Assembly: GCA_964384335.1 (NCBI GenBank)
Contig: CAYLKN010000003.1
Location: 31,462-95,461 of the forward strand
Direction: 5' to 3'
Source: JAUICS01 sp964384335
GTDB taxonomy: Bacteria > Pseudomonadota > Alphaproteobacteria > Micavibrionales > Micavibrionaceae
Length of the DNA: 64,000 nt
The translations under genes and the position numbers were made by a program. Within the stretch, counting starts at the first letter, position 1. Each line of letters opens with the position of its first letter. A model generated the notes under the pieces. The model ran no database searches, was not told the origin of the DNA, and saw only the letters and a program-made list of their open reading frames with translations. Below, piece after piece: positions 1 to 8,756 of the stretch.

Positions 1-213
1 GTGCTTGAGGAAATAACAGAAGCTCTGGTCAAGGAAGAAAACGTTAAAATTTCTTCATTCGGCAGTTTTTCTGTTAAGCACAAGAATGAAAGAGTGGGAA
101 GGAATCCTAAAACAGGGGTAGAGGTTCCAATAACTCCGCGAAAGGTTGTTACATTCCGGGCGTCTCATATTTTGAAAGAGCGTGTAAACGGGAAGAATAC
201 TACCGGTACATAA
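1..213 (+). CDS. ihfA: Integration host factor subunit alpha, C-terminal part (cut by window edge)
   Basis: This is the last 70 residues of a HU/IHF-family DNA-bending protein. The beta-arm region is visible as GRNPKTG followed by PITPRKVVTFRAS, the diagnostic HU/IHF signature, and the tail KERVNG matches IHF-alpha more than HU. The frame is open at base 1, so the GTG there is an internal valine codon and not a start; about 25-30 N-terminal residues lie outside the window. IHF heterodimers bend DNA at promoters, origins and recombination sites. A MerR-type gene follows after 28 bases, the usual ihfA-merR neighbourhood in alphaproteobacteria. Alpha rather than HU is assigned from that context and the tail. 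Confidence 0.9.
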   Translation: MLEEITEALVKEENVKISSFGSFSVKHKNERVGRNPKTGVEVPITPRKVVTFRASHILKERVNGKNTTGT

Positions 214-241
214 AAAAAATAAAAAACGATTCGGAGATGCA

Positions 242-799
242 ATGAGTAAGAATGTTCAATCTTCATTGAACGATGGAGAGCATTCAGGGGACGGAAAAAA
301 AATTTCGAAATCCAGGCGCAAATCCCCCGGAGCCTTTCTCACTATAAGTGAAGTTGCCGAAGATCTGAATGTACCCCAGCATGTTTTAAGGTTCTGGGAA
401 ACCAAGTTCGCACAGATAAGACCTTTGAAGCGCGGGGGCGGACGCCGGTATTACAGGCCCGAAGACGTTAAAGTGGTAAAACAGATTTATAATCTTCTGT
501 ACACCGACGGGTATACGATCAAAGGTGTCCAGAAACTTCTGCGCGGGCAGGGCAAATCACAAATTGTCAGGGGTGAATTCTCCGGCCGGACCATTCCGGT
601 CAAAGACGACGGGCAGGGTTCGGATTCCGGTCTCTCTTCAGCGGTCACCCAGACAGATACTCCCATTTCCGCGCCAATGCGCGACACCCCGAGACTTAGC
701 CGGCGTCAGAAAACAATCCTGAAATCAATGCTGGGTGAACTCAAGGACCTGCGCGACATGATTGTTGCCGAAGACCAAGAATCAGAGGAAGAGACCTGA
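242..799 (+). CDS. MerR-family transcriptional regulator downstream of ihfA
   Basis: A 185-residue protein with one MerR-type winged helix-turn-helix at about residues 30-100. It contains TISEVAEDLNVPQHVLRFWE, the recognition-helix segment ending in an aromatic pair, and the wing motif GGGRRYYRPEDV. The remaining C-terminal half is low-complexity and then basic/acidic (RRQKTILKSMLGELKDLRDMI), with no cysteines suited to metal sensing. It is therefore probably one of the small MerR-like proteins that sit beside ihfA in alphaproteobacteria, whose ligand is not known. It is probably co-transcribed with ihfA, because the gap is only 28 bases and no terminator is seen. Confidence 0.85.
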   Translation: MSKNVQSSLNDGEHSGDGKKISKSRRKSPGAFLTISEVAEDLNVPQHVLRFWETKFAQIRPLKRGGGRRYYRPEDVKVVKQIYNLLYTDGYTIKGVQKLLRGQGKSQIVRGEFSGRTIPVKDDGQGSDSGLSSAVTQTDTPISAPMRDTPRLSRRQKTILKSMLGELKDLRDMIVAEDQESEEET

Positions 800-840
800 T
801 TTTCCTGACTCGTACAGAGCTCGATAAAACCCATCTTTAC

Positions 841-870
841 TTGACAAAGTCATGATCAGACTGAAATATA
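841..870 (+). promoter_or_regulatory. Probable sigma-70 promoter of tRNA-Pro
   Basis: A consensus -35 TTGACA at 841-846 is followed 17-18 bases later by an A/T-rich -10 (AAATAT or AATATA, 864-870). It ends 20 bases before the mature tRNA. The -35 is perfect and the -10 is weak; the start point is inferred. Confidence 0.55.
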
Positions 871-889
871 CACCTTAATATTTCAGTGT

Positions 890-966
890 CGGAGCGTAGC
901 GCAGCCTGGTAGCGCACTTGCATGGGGTGCAAGGGGCCGGAGGTTCAAATCCTCTCGCTCCGACCA
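890..966 (+). tRNA. tRNA-Pro (anticodon GGG)
   Basis: The cloverleaf folds by eye. The acceptor arms CGGAGCG and CGCTCCG pair fully. The D-arm stem is GCGC/GCGC. The anticodon stem CTTGC/GCAAG encloses the seven-base loop ATGGGGT with anticodon GGG, reading CCC and CCU proline codons. The T-arm is GGAGG/CCTCT around TTCAAAT. The discriminator base is A and the CCA end is encoded in the DNA. The gene is 77 nt long and stands alone between the MerR regulator and the CDF transporter. Confidence 0.97.
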
Positions 967-1051
967 TTCGCTTTCCCTTGCACGGCAGCGCGATTAGCGG
1001 TGGAGTTTTAGAGAAACAGATGTCGCGTCGCAGTGAGTGTAACGAACGCAG

Positions 1052-1153
1052 GTGGACAACCGTGTGAACATCAGCATAGAAAGTGCCGAGAACATTGAAA
1101 CATACCTGAAACACAAGCAGGAAGACGCATCAGAAGCCAGAATTGCAAAATAA
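1052..1153 (+). CDS. Possible 33-residue small protein (GTG start), uncertain
   Basis: An open frame from GTG at 1052 (or GTG at 1064) to TAA at 1151 encodes a helical, charged peptide containing SAENIETYLKHKQEDASEAR. It ends 6 bases before the CDF transporter start, which would fit translational coupling. There is no convincing ribosome-binding site and no recognised family. It may be a chance frame in the tRNA-CDF spacer. Confidence 0.2.
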   Translation: MDNRVNISIESAENIETYLKHKQEDASEARIAK

Positions 1154-1159
1154 CGATAC

Positions 1160-2068
1160 ATGAAACCGCTTTCCGCCTTAAAAGCCGTCCGTTTTGCCGT
1201 AGGGATCGGCCTTTTTCTTGTTTCCGTCAAGGCTTTCGCTTTTTTTGTAAGCGGTGCGGCCAGCGTACTGGCCACGCTGGTGGATTCCCTGGCCGATGTT
1301 GCCGTGTCTTTCTTTACCCTTCTCGCCATACACTATTCACTGAAACCGGCGGATTTCGAGCATCGTTACGGGCACGGGAAAATTGAGGGTCTGGTTGCAC
1401 TTGGACAGTCCATGGTGATTTTCGGCGGGGGTGTTATGCTGGCCATTGAATCCGTAAGGCGTATCTCGGTGCCTCAGTCTGTGGAACAGCCGTTAATGGC
1501 AGCCGGGATAGTTGGCATATCCATTCTTTTTTCCGTGCTGCTTGTTTTTATTCAGGAGCGGTCCCTGAAGGATGCCCCGTCCCTTGCCGTGGAAGCGGAC
1601 CAGTCGCACTACACCACTGATATTTTTCTGAATTTCGGCGTCATCGTAACCCTCGCACTTCAATACTGGGGTGGCCCCTCATGGATTGATCCGGTCTTTG
1701 CCATATTTGTGGTTTTCTATCTCGGCATGACGGCAATGCGGATTGCAAAAAAAGGGATCAACATGCTGCTTGACCGTGAACTGTCCGAAGAGGACAGGGA
1801 CCAAATTAAGGCCCTGATCAAGGCCGAGGACAGGATCGGCGGATATCATGATCTGCGCACCCGCGCCACTGGCCAGCGGATTGAAATCTCCTTTGATGTT
1901 GAAATCAATCCTGAAATGACCCTCCGCCGGGCGCACGATATTGTCAAAGATCTTGAAAACAGCATTCTGAAGCATTACCCCAACGCGGATATTCTGATTC
2001 ATAAAGACCCGCTTGGCGATACGGATGACAGTCGTCATCACGTTGCCATACATCATGAGAAGCATTAA
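1160..2068 (+). CDS. Cation diffusion facilitator (CDF) family divalent metal exporter, FieF-like
   Basis: A 302-residue inner-membrane antiporter expected to export Zn2+, Fe2+ or related cations in exchange for protons. Six membrane helices are suggested in residues 8-200. The metal site is visible: D42 and D46 in VDSLADV (helix 2) and H150 and D154 in QSHYTTD (helix 5), which match the DxxxD/HxxxD arrangement of E. coli FieF. The C-terminal cytoplasmic domain (about 210-295) has the usual ferredoxin-like fold sequence YHDLRTRATGQRIEI and the ending ILIHKDPLG. The exact metal cannot be told. It stands between a tRNA and rplY. Confidence 0.9.
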   Translation: MKPLSALKAVRFAVGIGLFLVSVKAFAFFVSGAASVLATLVDSLADVAVSFFTLLAIHYSLKPADFEHRYGHGKIEGLVALGQSMVIFGGGVMLAIESVRRISVPQSVEQPLMAAGIVGISILFSVLLVFIQERSLKDAPSLAVEADQSHYTTDIFLNFGVIVTLALQYWGGPSWIDPVFAIFVVFYLGMTAMRIAKKGINMLLDRELSEEDRDQIKALIKAEDRIGGYHDLRTRATGQRIEISFDVEINPEMTLRRAHDIVKDLENSILKHYPNADILIHKDPLGDTDDSRHHVAIHHEKH

Positions 2069-2111
2069 ACGCTTGCTTTTTTCCAAAAAATCCTGTTATT
2101 GTCCAGCTTGT

Positions 2112-2138
2112 TTTGGCGGCACCCCTGGAGGCCGCAAA
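2112..2138 (+). promoter_or_regulatory. Hairpin in the rplY leader
   Basis: GCGGC (2116-2120) and GCCGC (2131-2135) form a stem with TTT/AAA flanks around a ten-base loop. It lies about 35 bases upstream of rplY and is not followed by a T-run. It may be a 5'-UTR structure; function unknown. Confidence 0.3.
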
Positions 2139-2172
2139 CCAGTGCATTTAAATTTATAAAAGGAAGCAAGCA

Positions 2173-2877
2173 ATGACACAACGCATACACATGGCCGCTG
2201 AAAAGCGCGCCGGGGCCGGTAAGGGGGCAGCCCGGGCACTGAGACGTGAAAAGAAAGTACCCGCTGTCATCTATGGAGATAAAAAAGAACCTGTGAAAAT
2301 TACCGTATCCTCAAGGGACGCGGTTATAGAATATTTTAAGGGCCATTTTTTCAATACCCTGACCGAGCTTGATCTCGAAGGCGACAAAAACCTTGTACTG
2401 GCACGGGATATTCAGGTTAACCCGATCAGTGATCATATTATTCATATTGATTTTCTGCGTGTTTCACCAAAAACCAGAATTAACGTTAATGTTCCCGTTC
2501 ACTTTATTAACGAGGATAAATGTGAAGGTCTGGAGGAAGAAGGCGGAACACTGAACGTTGCGCGCTATGAAATTGAATTGAATTGCCGGGCAACGGATAT
2601 ACCGGAGTCGATAGAAATTGATCTGGCGCCGTACAAAATGGACGATACGATTAAAATAAGTGATGTAACCCTGCCGGAAGGGACGTCACCGACAATTACG
2701 GATCGGGACTTTACAATCGCCTCTATTACGAAAGTCAGCGTCATGGTTGAGGAAGAGACGGAAGCTCCGGAAGAAGATATGGATGTCGAAGTCGTTGGTG
2801 AAGAAGGCGAAGAAGGTGCGGAAGGCGAAGCCGGAGAGGGTGACGCGGACACCGAAGGCGAAAAAACTTCCCAGTGA
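2173..2877 (+). CDS. rplY: 50S ribosomal protein L25 (long TL5/Ctc form)
   Basis: A 234-residue L25/TL5/Ctc protein that binds 5S rRNA. The N-terminal L25 domain (about 5-95) carries KGAARALRREKKVPAVIYG and the C-terminal TL5 beta domain (about 100-190) carries IHIDFLRVSP and VPVHFINED. The last 45 residues are an acidic Glu/Gly-rich tail, an extension common in alphaproteobacteria. A good ribosome-binding site (AGGAAG) precedes the ATG. The pth gene follows, the widespread rplY-pth pair. Confidence 0.95.
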   Translation: MTQRIHMAAEKRAGAGKGAARALRREKKVPAVIYGDKKEPVKITVSSRDAVIEYFKGHFFNTLTELDLEGDKNLVLARDIQVNPISDHIIHIDFLRVSPKTRINVNVPVHFINEDKCEGLEEEGGTLNVARYEIELNCRATDIPESIEIDLAPYKMDDTIKISDVTLPEGTSPTITDRDFTIASITKVSVMVEEETEAPEEDMDVEVVGEEGEEGAEGEAGEGDADTEGEKTSQ

Positions 2878-2986
2878 ACGTCATACCCGGTTATTTGTTT
2901 TTGTGATGGTCTTACCCTTTTTAAACTGGCTAAAACCATCACGGGGCAGGAATACAACGCAAAATAATCAAGATCAAAATCCTGTC

Positions 2987-3562
2987 ATGCGGCTTTTTGT
3001 CGGTCTTGGAAATCCCGGCGCGCAATACGCCATGCATCGGCATAATATCGGTTTTATGGCGCTTGACGTTATAAAGGATATGCACGATTTCCCGGCCAGC
3101 CGTAAAAAATTTCAGGGGCATTACACGGAAGGCAATCTGGGCTCCTGTAAAACAGGATTGCTGAAGCCTGAAACATTCATGAACAATTCCGGGCAGGCTG
3201 TGGCGGCCGCAGCCAAGTTCTACAAAATTCCTGCGGACAAAATTGTGGTGTTTCATGATGAGCTCGATTTACCGCCCGGCAAGGTGAAAATCAAGAAAAG
3301 TGGAGGCACTGCCGGTCATAACGGCCTGAAATCGATCGCGGCCCATCTGGGGACGCCGGATTTCTGGCGCGTGCGGCTTGGCATCGGGCATCCCGGCGAT
3401 AAAAGGAAGGTCAGCGGCTATGTTCTACACGATTTTTCAAAGGCGGAACAGGACTGGCTTCCGGATTTTCTTGGAAAAATCGGCGACAATGCGGAACTGC
3501 TTTTCGACGAAAAACAGCACTCCCGCTTTATCGAGGCAGTCGGTTCAGACCATAGCACTTAA
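2987..3562 (+). CDS. pth: Peptidyl-tRNA hydrolase
   Basis: A 191-residue enzyme that releases peptides from peptidyl-tRNA dropped by the ribosome. It begins MRLFVGLGNPGAQYAMHRHN, with the catalytic His at residue 20 (motif HNIG). Other family signatures are KPETFMNNSGQAV, the catalytic Asp in FHDELDLPPG and GGTAGHNGLKSI. The frame is open further upstream, but 2987 is chosen because the family starts directly at this beta strand. No strong ribosome-binding site is visible. An 8-bp inverted repeat (2903-2910 with 2935-2942) lies in the spacer after rplY. Confidence 0.95.
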   Translation: MRLFVGLGNPGAQYAMHRHNIGFMALDVIKDMHDFPASRKKFQGHYTEGNLGSCKTGLLKPETFMNNSGQAVAAAAKFYKIPADKIVVFHDELDLPPGKVKIKKSGGTAGHNGLKSIAAHLGTPDFWRVRLGIGHPGDKRKVSGYVLHDFSKAEQDWLPDFLGKIGDNAELLFDEKQHSRFIEAVGSDHST

Positions 3563-3757
3563 AAACCCCTGCATCCTGTTTTCATCGACCGGACGACCGA
3601 TTTTCCATTGCGAGATGCACAACGCCTGTAATTTCAAATTTATTACAGAACATCTGTTTATCTGCATTCAGGGTCTTTATCTTTTTTCAACAGGTTATTA
3701 CAAATACGTGTTAAAGAACACAGTGATCGCGGACAGTATAAAAAAAGGAAGTTATTC

Positions 3758-4858
3758 ATGGGATTTAATTGCGGGATAGTGGGTCTGCCCAATGTTGGAA
3801 AATCAACACTGTTTAATGCGTTGACGGCAACGGCGGCGGCCCAGGCGGCAAACTTTCCGTTCTGTACCATTGAACCCAATGTCGGGCGCGTGGCCGTGCC
3901 CGATGAGCGTCTGTCGGAAATCACCAGTCTGGCCGGTTCGGCCCGGACCATTCCAGCCCAGCTTGAGTTTGTAGATATTGCGGGACTGGTAAAAGGCGCC
4001 TCCAAGGGTGAAGGTCTTGGCAACAAGTTCCTTGCCAATATCCGTGAAACCGATGCGGTTATTCATGTTCTGCGGTGTTTCGAGGACGACGATATCACAC
4101 ATGTTGACGGCTCTGTCGATCCGGTCAGGGATGCGGAAACGATTGAGACGGAACTTATCCTTGCCGATCTGGAAACCATTGACAAGCACATCGCCAATGT
4201 CGAACGCAAGGCAAAATCAGGCGATAAGGAAACAAAAATCCAGCTCGGGATTATGCAGCAGATCAGGGAGATGCTGAATTCCGGACAGGCGGCAAGAGCC
4301 TTTGAGGCTCCCGACAACCAGCACCATTTTTTGAAAACCCTGCATCTTCTCACCGCCAAACCGGTTTTGTATGTTTGTAACGTCAGTGAGGGAGACGCCG
4401 CGACAGGAAACAGCCTGACACAGAATGTGGAGAATCTGGCCCGGAAACAGAACGCGCAAACAGTCGTAATTTCTGCAGCAATTGAATCGGAAATTGCCCG
4501 GCTTGAGACAGTCGCGGAAAAAGTGGAATTTCTTGAAAGCCTTGATCTCAAGGAACCCGGCCTGGATAAAATCATCAGGGCCGGATATGCACTCCTTGGG
4601 CTGCAGACTTTTTTTACGGCCGGGCCAAATGAAACCCGGGCCTGGACAGTGCGCAGGGGGGCAAAAGCGCCCGAAGCCGCCGGACGAATTCATACCGATT
4701 TTGAACGCGGGTTTATCAAGGCGGAGGTTATTTCCTTTGACGACTACATTGCCGCCGGTGGTGAACAAAAAGCCAAGGAAGCAGGAAAACTGAGACTGGA
4801 AGGCAAAGAGTACACTGTCCGTGACGGAGATGTTATACTTTTCCGGTTTAATGTCTGA
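3758..4858 (+). CDS. ychF: Redox-responsive ATPase YchF (Obg-family)
   Basis: A 366-residue Obg-family P-loop protein that hydrolyses ATP rather than GTP and associates with ribosomes. The P-loop GLPNVGKST is at residues 9-17, followed by DIAGLVKGASKGEGLGNKFL (switch II and neighbouring glycine-rich loop). The G4 motif reads NVSE instead of NKxD, which explains ATP preference in this family. A coiled-coil insert and a C-terminal TGS domain (DFERGFIKAEVISFDD) are present. The length is normal. The gene follows rplY and pth, a conserved translation cluster, and converges with pyrD. Confidence 0.96.
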   Translation: MGFNCGIVGLPNVGKSTLFNALTATAAAQAANFPFCTIEPNVGRVAVPDERLSEITSLAGSARTIPAQLEFVDIAGLVKGASKGEGLGNKFLANIRETDAVIHVLRCFEDDDITHVDGSVDPVRDAETIETELILADLETIDKHIANVERKAKSGDKETKIQLGIMQQIREMLNSGQAARAFEAPDNQHHFLKTLHLLTAKPVLYVCNVSEGDAATGNSLTQNVENLARKQNAQTVVISAAIESEIARLETVAEKVEFLESLDLKEPGLDKIIRAGYALLGLQTFFTAGPNETRAWTVRRGAKAPEAAGRIHTDFERGFIKAEVISFDDYIAAGGEQKAKEAGKLRLEGKEYTVRDGDVILFRFNV

Positions 4859-4875
4859 GAATTAATACCGGTTTT

Positions 4876-5853
4876 CTATAGCGCATCAAGAATCTCACTG
4901 ACTATTCCCGGGCCGTTGTAAATCAGACCTGTATAAAGCTGGACGGCATTCGCGCCGGAATCGAGCATTCGTCGTGCATCTGTTCCGCACTGTATACCGC
5001 CGACACCTATAAGAGGTATATCCGGCCCGGCAATCTGTCTGATCCGCCCGATCATCCATGTGCTTATATCCAGAAGCTGAGGGCCGCTGTACCCGCCGAC
5101 TTCAAGGCCTTCGTGACGCGGCCAGTCAAAATCCCGGTTTTCAAGCAGATGTTTTTTTTCGGGCGGAACCGTGTTTGTTGCAACAAAGCCCGACGCGCCG
5201 GCGTCCAGTCCCCCGCTTACAAAAGTTTGCAAAACACTGTCTTCATGCGTCGGCCCAAGTTTGACAAGAAGCGGACAATCGGGCGCAGCCCGCCTTACGG
5301 CTTTTATCTGTGCGGTCATGGCGTCTAGCGCCGCCTGTTCCTTTCCAATGTTTGGGCAGGAGATGTTCAGCGTCATATAGTCGGCCAATGAACCGAAACG
5401 CCGGGCCAGGGCACTGAAATCTTCAGCATTGCCTTCAACGGAAGCAATACTGATGCCGATACGGAAATCCGTCTTCGGATTTTTTTTCCTGAAGTGCCTG
5501 ATATTGTTTTCAAGTGTTTGAGGGCCGCGCGAGGGAAAACCGAGCCAGTTAACCAGACTGTTTTGTTTCGTAAACCGCCAGACCCGCGGCTTCGGATTGC
5601 CCTTACGGGCCGCGGGTACAACCGTTCCGGCCTCGATAAATCCGAAACCGAGATTTTTCCATCCGGTAAGGGCTTCGCCGTCTTTATCCATTCCGGCGGC
5701 CGCACCCACCGGATTCCGCCACGTTTTGCCCAGAAGGCCGACTTTATGCCTGTCCTCAATCTTTACAGACGGGACAAGACCCGTCTTTAGACATGTGAGC
5801 GCTGTTTTGTGCGCAAGCTCCGGCGGCAGCAGGAATAATGGATTATATGTCAT
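4876..5853 (-). CDS. pyrD: Dihydroorotate dehydrogenase, quinone-dependent (class 2)
   Basis: A 325-residue FMN enzyme of the inner membrane that oxidises dihydroorotate to orotate with ubiquinone. The short N-terminal amphipathic part (PLFLLPPELAHKTAL) is typical of class 2 enzymes. The signatures GFGFIEAGTV, NWLGFPS, LNISCPNIG with the catalytic serine region, and IGVGGIQCGTDARRML (FMN phosphate site) are visible. It lies 21 bases downstream of pyrC on the same strand, completing a pyrB-pyrC-pyrD pyrimidine operon. Confidence 0.95.
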   Translation of the reverse strand: MTYNPLFLLPPELAHKTALTCLKTGLVPSVKIEDRHKVGLLGKTWRNPVGAAAGMDKDGEALTGWKNLGFGFIEAGTVVPAARKGNPKPRVWRFTKQNSLVNWLGFPSRGPQTLENNIRHFRKKNPKTDFRIGISIASVEGNAEDFSALARRFGSLADYMTLNISCPNIGKEQAALDAMTAQIKAVRRAAPDCPLLVKLGPTHEDSVLQTFVSGGLDAGASGFVATNTVPPEKKHLLENRDFDWPRHEGLEVGGYSGPQLLDISTWMIGRIRQIAGPDIPLIGVGGIQCGTDARRMLDSGANAVQLYTGLIYNGPGIVSEILDAL

Positions 5854-5874
5854 ATTCTGAAATGTAGTTTCTTA

Positions 5875-7170
5875 TCAGACGATAATCTTGCCCTTCGCAT
5901 ATCTTACGCGCCCTCCTGAAATTGTATAAACGGGTCTGCCTGTCAGAGTTTTGCCGTTAAAGACGCAGTTCTTACTTTTTGAAAACCGGACGGACGGGTC
6001 AACAGTCCAGTCTTTACCGCGGTCGAAAACCGCGATATCTGCATCCGCCCCTTCTGATAAAGTGCCTTTTTGCAGTCCCAGTATCCGTGCGGGCTCTATT
6101 GTCATTTTTGAGATACCTTTGAAAAACGAGATGTAACCCGGCTTAACAAGATAGGTGTTCATGACGGCAAAACTGGTTTCAAGTCCCGTTGATCCGAACG
6201 CCGCATGGTCAAACGGAACATCCTTGTCCGCATCGATTTGCGGAGCATGATCGGTAGTGAAAGCATCGAAAACATCGGCCTTTATGCCTTCGATAATCGC
6301 CTCGATATGCTCGCGGGAGCGCAAGGGCGGATACATTTTGGCACTGGTGTTATAGCCGATGCATTCTTCATCAGACAGCGCAAAATGCTGTACCGAAACT
6401 TCACCCGTTACGGTTGCCTTTCTGTTTTCCTTGGCCCGTTTAAGGGCTTCCGTTGCGCCGGCGGTCGAGTTGTGTAAAAGATGAAGGCGCCCGCCGCACA
6501 TTTCGGCCAGCATAATGTTTTTGTGCACGGCCAGATCTTCAGATTCCGCGGGCGTTCCGGCAAGACCGAGCCGGGTCGAGACCCAGCCCTCGTGCATCAC
6601 TCCCCCGTTTGTGAGGGTATCGGTTTCGCAATGGCTCATCAGCAGGATATTACAGGTTTTGGCATATTCAATGGCCCGACGCAGAAGCCCTTCATTCTGA
6701 ATGTCAAGGCCGTCGTCGGTTATGGCTATGGCTCCGGCTTTTTTCAGCTCGTTTATCTCGGAAAGACGCTCCCCTTTCTCGCCAAGGGTTATCGCGCCCG
6801 CCGGATAGATATTGATCAACCCGACTTCCTTCGCGCGTTTGATCACAAATTCGATAACCGTCTGGTTGTCCGATACAGGGTGCGTGTTCGGCATTGCAAC
6901 TGCACTTGTTATTCCGCCTGCAAGTGCGGCTTTCGATCCGGTCTCGATCGTTTCCTTGTCTTCCCGTCCCGGTTCGCGGAAATGCACCTGCATATCGATC
7001 AGGCCCGGGGTCACGCACAAACCCGAAGCATCAACAGTTTCATCCGCACTTTCCTGAACCGATGCAGCAACTTTAACGATTTTGCCATCGGAAACCAGAA
7101 TATCCCGGGGCTCATCAATTCCGTTTGCAGGATCCACAACATGCCCGTTTTTGACAAGAAGGGTGGTCAT
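5875..7170 (-). CDS. pyrC: Dihydroorotase-type protein; possibly the non-catalytic partner of PyrB
   Basis: A 431-residue type I dihydroorotase-fold amidohydrolase. The metal motif that normally reads DxHxH is D59-M-Q61-V-H63, so the first histidine is replaced by glutamine. The later motif normally DHAPH reads DHAPQ (Q311). Other ligands remain: TDDG around D152/D153, H180 in MSHCE, H230/H233 and D307. The start overlaps the pyrB stop by 4 bases. In Pseudomonas a pyrB-pyrC' pair with the same overlap makes a complex in which the PyrC' subunit is inactive but needed for ATCase assembly. Whether this protein is active is open; if not, a second dihydroorotase must exist outside the window. Confidence 0.85.
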   Translation of the reverse strand: MTTLLVKNGHVVDPANGIDEPRDILVSDGKIVKVAASVQESADETVDASGLCVTPGLIDMQVHFREPGREDKETIETGSKAALAGGITSAVAMPNTHPVSDNQTVIEFVIKRAKEVGLINIYPAGAITLGEKGERLSEINELKKAGAIAITDDGLDIQNEGLLRRAIEYAKTCNILLMSHCETDTLTNGGVMHEGWVSTRLGLAGTPAESEDLAVHKNIMLAEMCGGRLHLLHNSTAGATEALKRAKENRKATVTGEVSVQHFALSDEECIGYNTSAKMYPPLRSREHIEAIIEGIKADVFDAFTTDHAPQIDADKDVPFDHAAFGSTGLETSFAVMNTYLVKPGYISFFKGISKMTIEPARILGLQKGTLSEGADADIAVFDRGKDWTVDPSVRFSKSKNCVFNGKTLTGRPVYTISGGRVRYAKGKIIV

Positions 7171-8156
7171 AGCCGCCGGATCTCCTTTCTTTTTCCATCA
7201 TACCTGTCACATAAGAGCCAGAGCAGTGCCTTGCGGACAGCCATTCCGTTTTCCACCTGGTTCAGGATATGTGATTTTTCATCAAGTGTTACAAGGGCGG
7301 AATGAATATCAACATCGCGCCTGACGGGACCGGGATGCATAAGGATGGCATTTTGTGACGCAAGATTCAGTCTTTCCCGGCTGATCCCAAACATTTTTGA
7401 ATATTCGCGCAAGGTCGGTATGTATCCGCCGGACCCGCGTTCCTCCTGCACCCGCAGGGCATAGACCGCATCCGCATTTTTGAGGCCGTCCTCAATACTG
7501 TAGAATGTGGTGACTCCAAAGTTTTCAATACCAGTCGGCAAAAGCGTTTCCGGTGCACAGACCCGGATCTCAGCCTTCAGCTTGCGCAAGATGCGGATAA
7601 GGGAGCCAAAAACCCTTGAATGCCTGACATCTCCGACAATGGTTACGCTTTTGCCTTCGAGGTCGCAGCCGCCGAAATGATCCAGCATAGTCAGAGAATC
7701 CAGCAGGGCCTGTGTCGGGTGTTCGTGCCATCCGTCGCCTGCATTGATAATGGCCGCATTTGTATGCCGTGCCATCATTTCCGGAACGCCGGATTCGCGG
7801 GAGCGAATGGTGATAGCTTTCAGGTTATAAGCATCAAGCGTCAGGATCGTATCCAGAAATCCTTCACCTTTGTTTAAGGAGCTCCCCCCCGAACTTACAC
7901 TGTTCGTATCCATGGACAGGTTTTTGGCGGCAAGGTCGAAACTGGACAGGGTGCGGGTCGAGCTTTCAAAGAAGGCATGGACCATGCTGCAGCCTTTATT
8001 GAAATCAAATTTGTAGGTTCCGTATCCCCGGAATTTTCTGGAAAGACTAAAAATCAGATCAAGATCCCCGGGACTTAGCGGGTCAACGGAAACCATATCC
8101 GTTACGCTCAAATCTCGATCCTGGCGGATTTTTCTAAGATCCTCTTCCGGTGACAC
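7167..8156 (-). CDS. pyrB: Aspartate carbamoyltransferase catalytic subunit, N-terminally extended
   Basis: A 329-residue enzyme that joins carbamoyl phosphate and aspartate. The carbamoyl-phosphate motif is FFESSTRTLSSF (STRT at 66-69), with HPTQALLD at about 145-152 and the aspartate-binding region MHPGPVRRDVDI near residues 285-297. The GTG start gives about 20 residues ahead of the usual beginning; a shorter product from the internal Met21 is possible. An extended N terminus is also found in ATCases that associate with PyrC-like subunits. First gene of a pyrBCD operon; no leader attenuator was recognised upstream. Confidence 0.95.
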   Translation of the reverse strand: MSPEEDLRKIRQDRDLSVTDMVSVDPLSPGDLDLIFSLSRKFRGYGTYKFDFNKGCSMVHAFFESSTRTLSSFDLAAKNLSMDTNSVSSGGSSLNKGEGFLDTILTLDAYNLKAITIRSRESGVPEMMARHTNAAIINAGDGWHEHPTQALLDSLTMLDHFGGCDLEGKSVTIVGDVRHSRVFGSLIRILRKLKAEIRVCAPETLLPTGIENFGVTTFYSIEDGLKNADAVYALRVQEERGSGGYIPTLREYSKMFGISRERLNLASQNAILMHPGPVRRDVDIHSALVTLDEKSHILNQVENGMAVRKALLWLLCDRYDGKRKEIRRL

Positions 8157-8267
8157 CTGGATTTCTCACTCCCGTCTTTCTTTATTTGAAATCGTTTTAT
8201 CAACAAAGTGCAGGAAAGTCCAAGGAGAAAGAATGTTTCTTCCATTAAATTACTGTAAAATAAATAT

Positions 8268-8714
8268 ATGAGGTTTATGATTCCGACACTTGGCATGGTG
8301 ATGATGCTTTCCGCTCCGGTTAAGGCCCAGGAAGCCTTACCGGCAGATCCTTCCTACAAACCGGTGACAAGCGACCGGCCAATCTGTTTTTTCCTTCGCA
8401 GTGATGTGCCGCATTCCATTTTCGGTACCATCATGACAAATTATTCGCCGACTGCGGACGGGGGATGGGCGAGGCATAAATCCAATTTCCGTCTGAATGA
8501 GGGGGAACGCAGTGAAGTCTGCACGTCCGGCCCTTTTTATGAGGAAGGTACGATCCGCGTAACAGTAAAGACCCTGATTCCGCTGATGTCCTGTCTGTAC
8601 CGTCCGGTTCAGGGCGACACCCTCGTGTTTGAAGAAAAACGTCTGGATGACGGTGAAACCAGACGTATTGTCGCCAATTGTTTTATAACGTATCCGAGAG
8701 ATCAGGAGAATTAA
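8268..8714 (+). CDS. Secreted hypothetical protein
   Basis: A 148-residue protein with a short signal peptide; the likely cleavage is after PVKAQ-EA at about residue 21. The mature part has three cysteines forming no known motif (ICFFLRSD, SEVCTSG, MSCLYRP) plus a fourth in VANCFITYP, so two disulfides are possible in the periplasm. The family was not recognised. It is divergent from pyrB and lies 42 bases before the threonine aldolase gene. Confidence 0.7.
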   Translation: MRFMIPTLGMVMMLSAPVKAQEALPADPSYKPVTSDRPICFFLRSDVPHSIFGTIMTNYSPTADGGWARHKSNFRLNEGERSEVCTSGPFYEEGTIRVTVKTLIPLMSCLYRPVQGDTLVFEEKRLDDGETRRIVANCFITYPRDQEN

Positions 8715-8756
8715 GATCTGTATACTTTCACCTGCTCTTCAATGTGACTGATTGTT

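Noticed and set aside
875..1114. Minus-strand open frame containing GARGFEPPAPCTPCKCATRL
   Set aside because: This is the antisense translation of the tRNA-Pro gene, a well-known artefact.
6481..7305. Long plus-strand frame (about 274 codons) across pyrC and pyrB
   Set aside because: It is a shadow of pyrC on the opposite strand; pyrC has full family motifs and the shadow has none.
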